From: Caryophanales bacterium UBA3260
Lineage (GTDB): Bacteria; Bacillota_I; Bacilli_A; RF39; UBA660
Length of the DNA stretch: 12,209 nt
Assembly (NCBI GenBank): GCA_002362595.1
Contig: DEUO01000062.1
Span: 1 to 12,209 of the forward strand
Direction of reading: 5' to 3'
The notes under the pieces are model-generated. The model was not told the origin of the DNA. It searched no databases and worked only from the letters and a program-made list of their open reading frames with translations. This document shows, piece after piece, positions 8,437 through 12,209 of this stretch (the stretch's first letter is position 1; each line of letters begins with the position of its first letter). Made by a program: the position numbers and the translations under genes.

Positions 8437-8955
8437 CTAGTTAGATCCACCATCGAAGTCATATTTTGATGAAGATGCTGCAGATGAAATATCAGAAGCT
8501 GTTGAACCAACTGCTCCAATAACGCTTTCACCTTTAGTACGGTATGCAGCTGCAACAGTTTTAAGGTCTTCTTTGAATCTATCAAGTTGACTTACGATTG
8601 ATTCGCAAGCATTTTTCATAGAACCTGTAAATTCTTGAACTTTTGCGCCTACTTCTGGACCAAAACCTGCACCAGCAGATTCTAGAGCGTTTAATTTAGC
8701 GATGCTATCTTTAACGGTTTGTGTATAAGTACTAATTCCTGTTGTAATAGCATTTACTGATGCTTCATCAGTATTCATACCTACTAATTGTACGCCTGGA
8801 TCTGATCCTATACCAAGAAATCCATTACTTGCTCCTGTATTAATTCCATTTGCATTACCAAGTGCTCCTAATGAATCAGAAATATTATTTAATGCTGAAT
8901 TTCCTGATGCTGTTGCTGTTAAATTAGCTTTTTGCATTTCTTCAAGTCCTGACAT
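8437..8955 (-). CDS. Extended WXG-like protein with Gly/Asn/Ser/Ala-rich N-terminus
   Basis: This 172-residue protein is of unrecognised family. Residues 1-55 are low-complexity (Gly, Asn, Ser, Ala), as in a flexible arm. Then comes a helical hairpin: a first helix of about 63-93, a turn GAGFGPEVGAKVQEF (95-109) in which a Phe-Gly pair stands where WxG would be, and a second helix of about 105-150 with AAAYRTKGESV, reminiscent of the tyrosine-containing tail of WXG100 proteins. A short Ser/Ala/Gly-rich C-terminus follows. There is no signal peptide. GGAGGT is nine bases before the ATG, and the start overlaps the stop of the WTG gene (TAATG), implying strong and roughly matched expression of the pair. 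Base composition is visibly richer in G+C than essC, explained at least partly by Ala/Gly content. It is a plausible partner or co-secreted subunit of the preceding WXG100 protein. Confidence 0.75.
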   Translation of the reverse strand: MSGLEEMQKANLTATASGNSALNNISDSLGALGNANGINTGASNGFLGIGSDPGVQLVGMNTDEASVNAITTGISTYTQTVKDSIAKLNALESAGAGFGPEVGAKVQEFTGSMKNACESIVSQLDRFKEDLKTVAAAYRTKGESVIGAVGSTASDISSAASSSKYDFDGGSN

Positions 8956-9290
8956 TACTCACTCACCTCCACCATTTGTTTATCTTGTTCAATCCAAGAG
9001 TTTGCTATTGCATATAGCTCCGCTTCTAGTGCTGCTTCTGCAGATTTTAATGCGTTAACTGTTGCTGTAATTTGATTATCGAAGTTCTTTTCAAAGTTAA
9101 CTTCTGCTTGTCCTGTCCATCCTGTTCTTAACGCAGTATGTAATGCGTCTTTACCACTTTCTAAATTTTCACATGCTTCTTGAATAACAATAGTTTGAAT
9201 TTCGCTGATATAGTTTTGAATTCCTTCAGCAGACATACCATAGAATTCACTTGTGTTTACTGTGACTGTTCCTTCATGTTCTAATGCCAT
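8955..9290 (-). CDS. WXG100-family T7SS substrate, EsxA-like (WTG motif)
   Basis: This 111-residue protein shows the clearest ESX substrate signature in the window. A first helix is followed by LRTGWTGQAEVNFEKNF, with Trp58-Thr59-Gly60 and the conserved downstream Phe. The second helix is Ala-rich. The tail IANSWIEQDKQM carries a W-x-x-x-D arrangement comparable to the YxxxD/E export signal with Trp in place of Tyr. It begins with an extra strand-like segment (HEGTVTVNTSEFY) before the first helix. The family is exported by EssC, usually as an antiparallel dimer. A near-perfect AAGGAGG lies nine bases before the ATG, so expression should be high. It forms a coupled pair with the 172-residue gene that starts on its stop codon. 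I avoid naming it esxA because several paralogues compete for that name here. Confidence 0.92.
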   Translation of the reverse strand: MALEHEGTVTVNTSEFYGMSAEGIQNYISEIQTIVIQEACENLESGKDALHTALRTGWTGQAEVNFEKNFDNQITATVNALKSAEAALEAELYAIANSWIEQDKQMVEVSE

Positions 9291-9292
9291 TT

Positions 9293-9658
9293 TTAATTTC
9301 CTCCTTTATTTACGCTGATATTGGCTTCAGCGATTGATATTCTTGCTATGGTTTCATCTTTCTTATCAGCAAATTTATTCTTTGCTTCTTTTAGACCATA
9401 AGCAATATTTTCGATGTTAAAAATAACGTTTTGAAATGAATTTGATAATTCATGAAATTTTTTTCTATACTCTATCCCTGATTCTGATTGATAAAATCTT
9501 TCAGTACTATCGACGATGTCTAGAATTTTGCTCAAGCTATCATTACAGCTTTTAGCATACTCTAATACTTCTAGTTTAAGAGTATCAATTCCAGTCTCAT
9601 TTAATGAAATTCTTTTACGATTATTTAGAATTGCATCTTTATCAAACTCTGTCAGCAT
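9293..9658 (-). CDS. WXG-like helical protein, first gene of the small-protein operon
   Basis: This 121-residue protein is predicted to be all-helical and has no signal peptide. In mid-chain, FYQSESGIEYRKKFHEL (55-71) resembles the WXG100 turn plus the F at the usual distance, but with Ser-x-Ser-Gly instead of Trp-x-Gly. That suggests the same hairpin fold without the signature Trp. The frame is open to a TTG at 9691, but the ATG at 9658 is preferred because GGAG lies seven bases upstream, while the TTG falls inside an inverted repeat and has no ribosome site. The last codons (Lys-Gly-Gly-Asn) double as the AAGGAGG site of the next gene, which starts two bases after this stop. Its lead position suggests a regulator, chaperone or substrate of the ESX operon; the sequence does not decide which. 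Confidence 0.72.
   Translation of the reverse strand: MLTEFDKDAILNNRKRISLNETGIDTLKLEVLEYAKSCNDSLSKILDIVDSTERFYQSESGIEYRKKFHELSNSFQNVIFNIENIAYGLKEAKNKFADKKDETIARISIAEANISVNKGGN
9300..9306 (-). promoter_or_regulatory. Strong ribosome-binding site of the WTG WXG100 gene
   Basis: AAGGAGG on the minus strand lies nine bases before the ATG at 9290 and is encoded within the final Lys-Gly-Gly codons of the upstream gene. It is the best ribosome site in the window, consistent with the WTG protein being the most abundant product of the operon. Confidence 0.8.
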
Positions 9659-9665
9659 TTCAATT

Positions 9666-9669
9666 CTCC
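9666..9669 (-). promoter_or_regulatory. Ribosome-binding site fixing the start of the 121-residue gene
   Basis: GGAG on the minus strand lies seven bases before the ATG at 9658. It supports that start over the TTG at 9691. Confidence 0.6.
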
Positions 9670-9684
9670 ATTCTATAACATTGA

Positions 9685-9710
9685 TTGACAATAATACTAT
9701 CTATTGTCAA
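9685..9710. promoter_or_regulatory. Perfect 9-base inverted repeat at the ESX operon start (operator or 5' hairpin)
   Basis: Arms TTGACAATA (9685-9693) and TATTGTCAA (9702-9710) are separated by 8 bases. The repeat lies between the likely -10 element (9715-9723) and the ribosome site (9666-9669) of the six-gene unit. It therefore starts at about +1 of the message. A DNA operator or a stem-loop at the 5' end of the mRNA are both compatible. Confidence 0.6.
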
Positions 9711-9714
9711 TTTC

Positions 9715-9723
9715 ATTTTATCA
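9715..9723 (-). promoter_or_regulatory. Probable extended -10 of the ESX small-protein operon
   Basis: TGATAAAAT on the minus strand fits TGn plus a 5/6 match to TATAAT. An overlapping TATGAT (9720-9725) is an alternative. No convincing -35 is visible at 16-18 bases. The start would fall near 9708-9713, giving a leader of about 50 bases. The terminator hairpin of the upstream gene lies beyond it, so the operon needs its own promoter. Confidence 0.4.
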
Positions 9724-9764
9724 TATGTTTTACATAAGAGCATTAGCTTTTTACACTTTTTTAC

Positions 9765-9795
9765 AAAAAATATACAAGATATTATCTTGTATATT
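9765..9795 (-). terminator. Intrinsic terminator overlapping the stop codon of the lipoprotein gene
   Basis: Thirteen-base perfect arms (9769-9781 and 9783-9795; core TATACAAGATA / TATCTTGTATA) flank a single central base. On the minus strand the hairpin is followed by a T run (A's at 9765-9770). The stop codon (9782-9784) lies inside the hairpin, so the last few codons form one arm. The stem is AT-rich, so termination may be partial. Confidence 0.7.
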
Positions 9796-11623
9796 GATGA
9801 GATTCTACGTTATACATATTTCTTATATTGTTTGTAAAACTCGTTATATTTTTAGTTAATAGATTAAATATAAATTCTCTTTCAGTATCTTCTAACCAAT
9901 TAAGTCCAACATTTCTTCTGTATGTGCCATCTTCACCTTGGATTACCATAGCGTAAGAATTAAATAAGTCAACTATTTCATTTTCATCTAAGTTATTTGA
10001 TGAAGCTAACATTCTAAAGAAATTATCTTGTATAGTTATATATTCTTCTAAGAAATAGATATTTTCTTTTTTAATTGATTCATCATATGCTTCATCATAT
10101 AAGATATGAGTGTTTAAGTCTGATTCAAAGACATTTATAAGATAGAATATATCTTCTAATGTAACATTATCATTTTTTATTCTTTCAGCAAGATTTTTAT
10201 AAAAGTACTTAGCAAGTGTTACACAAATACTTTTTTTCATTTCGTATTTTACTTGTAACCTTGATTCAAAGGTATTGCCTGTTTCATTTTCATATTCTTC
10301 TTCTAAATCTTCTCTTTCGATTTGAAGATAATCTATAGAATACATTAACTTAATAAGTTCTTTTTTTTCTTCTAAAGTTTCAGCATTAAATATTTTAAAT
10401 AAATCTTCAGGATTATTATTTAAGCTACTAATTTCTAAGGCATTTTCTTTATAATTAGGATTAATAAGAGCTATTAAGTCCATACTACGAAGATAATTTA
10501 CAAAGTTTTTATATACTACTGCTTCTTGAGTATTGTACTCAGTCATTACCATTGATTCTGCTGCTGCTTCGTAATGCCAACGCCAAAATAACGGGTTTAC
10601 ATCTAAGTCGTGCCAAAGTTGCGAGATTCCAACTAGTTCATAATCTTCGTTTAGTTCATCTTCACATACACGATGATAAATATGATTTATTTCATGCTTA
10701 TATGTTTTAGCTTTAGCATCATCATTTGGAAGTAAAGCTATTTGTTTTTTATCAATTACAATAGTATTATCGGAACAATATTGAGCATTTACGATATTTC
10801 CACCAGGATTTAGTTCTGGATCTGAACTATCAAAACCTACTATTTTTAAATTACTTATTTGACAGAATACTCTATCTAATGAAGTATCTGTTAGATTTTC
10901 TTTATTATTTTCTATAGATTCTACTATATATGTCGCAATTTCTTTTATATCTTCATTTGAAAGTTCATAAAATTCGGGATATTCTTCTAAGTAAGGTTTA
11001 TTGTTTCTTAGAATTACTTCTACTAATAGATCTGGAGTTAAATTAGTATCTTTAGTTATATCTGTATGAGAATGTGTTTGATATGAGATAGTTGCTCCAG
11101 TTTTATTTAATGCCTCATCAATATTGTAGTAATCTTCATAGACATATACTACATTTTCATTATCTACATAGTTTATAAAACTATTATAAGCTTCATCAGT
11201 TACAGTTGTTTCTGTTCCTTCATATAAGCCTTTTGCTAGTCTTCGGTCAGCGTTATTTCCGCTTTTTGAAATACCTTGTTCATTACTATATTCATTTAAT
11301 GATAGAGTATTATCTAATGTATCATGTGTATCATAAAGAAATCTGTTATAACTTAATGAATAATTATTTTGACTTACTTCTATAGAAGATGAACTACTTG
11401 TACTAGAAGAAACCTGGGTAATCGTTGATGGTGATACTGTTTGAGTATTTTGAATACTTGTTGTTTTATTTGCTACTCCACAACCAGTTAAGCTTGCTAC
11501 TAGTAGTGCTGTGATTGTTAATTTTGTTAAAGTTTGTTTAATTCTAGGATGATTAGAATGCGATAATCTTTTTAATGATATTTTATTTTTTAATTTATTT
11601 ATTCCATTATAAAATTTTATCAT
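9782..11623 (-). CDS. Lipoprotein with HEXXH zinc-metalloprotease signature
   Basis: This 613-residue protein is predicted to be exported, lipid-anchored to the outer face of the membrane, and zinc-dependent. A long basic N-region (1-34) precedes a hydrophobic stretch (35-47) and lipobox LTGC, with Cys48 as the lipidated residue. A Ser/Thr-rich linker follows (about 53-85). The motif KHEINHIYHRVCED contains HEINH (310-314), the HExxH zinc ligands and catalytic Glu. Downstream, WRWHYEAAAESM offers Glu352 or Glu356 as a third ligand, which would make it a gluzincin. The remaining C-terminal half (about 370-613) is helical and acidic, with no recognised domain. The ATG has AGGGGAT about eight bases upstream and the gene has its own promoter and terminator, so it is monocistronic. 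I do not recognise the family. Protease activity is inferred from motifs, and a role in processing T7SS products is only a guess from position. Confidence 0.82.
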   Translation of the reverse strand: MIKFYNGINKLKNKISLKRLSHSNHPRIKQTLTKLTITALLVASLTGCGVANKTTSIQNTQTVSPSTITQVSSSTSSSSSIEVSQNNYSLSYNRFLYDTHDTLDNTLSLNEYSNEQGISKSGNNADRRLAKGLYEGTETTVTDEAYNSFINYVDNENVVYVYEDYYNIDEALNKTGATISYQTHSHTDITKDTNLTPDLLVEVILRNNKPYLEEYPEFYELSNEDIKEIATYIVESIENNKENLTDTSLDRVFCQISNLKIVGFDSSDPELNPGGNIVNAQYCSDNTIVIDKKQIALLPNDDAKAKTYKHEINHIYHRVCEDELNEDYELVGISQLWHDLDVNPLFWRWHYEAAAESMVMTEYNTQEAVVYKNFVNYLRSMDLIALINPNYKENALEISSLNNNPEDLFKIFNAETLEEKKELIKLMYSIDYLQIEREDLEEEYENETGNTFESRLQVKYEMKKSICVTLAKYFYKNLAERIKNDNVTLEDIFYLINVFESDLNTHILYDEAYDESIKKENIYFLEEYITIQDNFFRMLASSNNLDENEIVDLFNSYAMVIQGEDGTYRRNVGLNWLEDTEREFIFNLLTKNITSFTNNIRNMYNVESHQYTR

Positions 11624-11650
11624 ATTACCAAATCCCCTTCTCTTGTATGC

Positions 11651-11679
11651 ATTATAGCATTAACAAGGATTTTCGGCAA
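11651..11679 (-). promoter_or_regulatory. Likely promoter of the metalloprotease lipoprotein
   Basis: On the minus strand: TTGCCG (11674-11679), a 17-base spacer, then TATAAT (11651-11656) with TGC directly in front (extended -10). The predicted start is near 11644, about 20 bases before the ATG, which leaves room for the AGGGGAT ribosome site. The -35 lies partly in one arm of the dyad at 11676-11708. Confidence 0.65.
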
Positions 11680-11708
11680 ATTTTCCTATATCTTTTAGAT
11701 AAATTTGC
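11676..11708. repeat. Dyad shared by two divergent promoters
   Basis: Perfect 8-base arms GCAAATTT (11676-11683) and AAATTTGC (11701-11708) are separated by 17 bases. The centre contains a small inner palindrome (ATCT-TTT-AGAT, 11690-11700). The -35 hexamers of both the lipoprotein promoter and the rightward promoter overlap the arms, so one bound factor could affect both. Confidence 0.5.
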
Positions 11709-11733
11709 TTTTTATAAATATTGGTGTTAGTAT
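11705..11733 (+). promoter_or_regulatory. Likely promoter of the right-edge gene
   Basis: TTGCTT (11705-11710), a 17-base spacer, then TAGTAT (11728-11733) with TGT directly in front (extended -10). The start would be near 11740, about 20 bases before the ATG at 11759. The -10 is only a 4/6 match, but the arrangement mirrors the divergent lipoprotein promoter. Confidence 0.45.
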
Positions 11734-11758
11734 ACGACCCAATCAAGGGGGCATTGTC

Positions 11759-12209
11759 ATGGCGAATAAACTTAATATTAATTTTATTATTAATAATGTA
11801 ATGTTTACAATAGATGATCATTTTAAGGAAATGTCAATTACTCCGAGGATGAAAGAATATTTATATTTAGTTGCTACAGGAATGATTTTAAATTATGGAT
11901 ATGAATATATAAAAGATATATATGATACTATATTTAATACTAGATATTATAAAAAGAGTAAAAATGTTATAGATACATTATATTATGAAAATCCAGTAGT
12001 AAATAATTATTTAGAAAAAGAAGTTAATATTAAGAATAGTCATAATGATTATAGTATTTTATGGGAAGAAATTGATAATAGTCCTATAAAAACATTAGAA
12101 TTTTTAACGTATCAGATGAATTATATTATGTTTAATAAGCATAGAAATAATAGAAAGAATGATATTATTAAAGTTAAATTTAGCCCTATAAATCTTAATT
12201 TACTACTGG
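11759..12209 (+). CDS. Unrecognised protein, N-terminal 150 residues (runs off right edge)
   Basis: An open frame starts at the ATG at 11759, with AAGGGGG about eight bases upstream, and continues without a stop to the window edge. The translation begins MANKLNINFIINNVMFTIDD and is rich in Asn, Ile, Tyr and Lys, matching the AT-rich background. It looks globular and mostly helical: there is no signal peptide, and a hydrophobic patch near 34-48 (YLYLVATGMILNYGY) is too polar to be called a membrane segment. There is no motif I recognise. It is not obviously EssB, EssA or EsaA, though a component or immunity function cannot be excluded from the N-terminus alone. It diverges from the metalloprotease gene and shares a dyad-bearing promoter region with it. 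Confidence 0.75.
   Translation, partial: MANKLNINFIINNVMFTIDDHFKEMSITPRMKEYLYLVATGMILNYGYEYIKDIYDTIFNTRYYKKSKNVIDTLYYENPVVNNYLEKEVNIKNSHNDYSILWEEIDNSPIKTLEFLTYQMNYIMFNKHRNNRKNDIIKVKFSPINLNLLL

Noticed and set aside
8437..9290. Higher G+C than neighbours as a sign of horizontal transfer
   Set aside because: The two proteins are rich in Ala, Gly, Thr and Ser, whose codons raise G+C, and they may be highly expressed; composition alone does not show transfer.
9672..9677. TATAGA with TGT in front as a -10 for the small-protein operon
   Set aside because: Transcription would start about seven bases before the ATG, leaving out the GGAG ribosome site.
9659..9691. N-terminal extension of the 121-residue protein from a TTG codon
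   Set aside because: No ribosome site, overlaps the inverted repeat, and the ATG at 9658 has GGAG at good spacing.
9516..9737. Plus-strand open frame of 73 codons antisense to the 121-residue gene
   Set aside because: No ribosome site, composition typical of a reverse-strand shadow, and it would read across the inverted repeat and promoter region.
1..12209. CRISPR arrays, tRNA/rRNA genes, insertion sequences, attachment sites
   Set aside because: No regularly spaced repeats, no tRNA cloverleaf-like or rRNA sequence, and no transposase or integrase frames were seen.

Overview
The window comes from a very AT-rich (roughly 28% G+C by eye), low-GC Gram-positive bacterium that has a cell wall. 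Standard-code reading frames, strong AGGAGG-type ribosome sites, MurB/MurG/FtsQ (DivIB) homologues and a Firmicutes-style type VII secretion (T7SSb/ESX) ATPase all point to Bacilli. An uncultured, small-genome gut-type lineage is plausible, but the sequence cannot place it precisely.

Layout. (1) 1-2409, minus strand: a division/cell-wall cluster read murG > murB > ftsQ/divIB. The genes are tightly coupled, and ftsQ runs off the left edge. (2) 2410-2582: a divergent promoter region. (3) 2583-7440, plus strand: essC, the membrane-anchored FtsK/SpoIIIE-type motor of T7SS, followed with an overlap by the small ubiquitin-like esaB. (4) 7458-7489: a hairpin that can terminate transcription from both sides. 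(5) 7496-9658, minus strand: six short helical proteins in one tightly packed unit. Two are clear WXG100 proteins (WTG and WEG); the other four look like WXG-related or partner proteins without the motif. An inverted repeat lies at the likely transcription start. (6) 9782-11623, minus strand: a 613-residue lipoprotein with an HEINH zinc-protease motif and its own promoter and terminator. (7) 11759 to the right edge, plus strand: an unrecognised gene, divergent from the lipoprotein. The two promoters sit on a shared dyad.

Together, regions 3-5 form a compact ESX locus: motor (EssC), accessory ubiquitin-like protein (EsaB) and a bank of secreted or partner helical hairpins. The surface metalloprotease is a candidate partner of that system by position only. 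EsaA, EssA and EssB, and any large LXG toxin, are not seen in the window. The most interesting parts are the set of motif-less WXG-like proteins, especially the 172-residue one with a Gly/Asn/Ser-rich N-terminus; the linked zincin lipoprotein; and the two symmetric regulatory sites.
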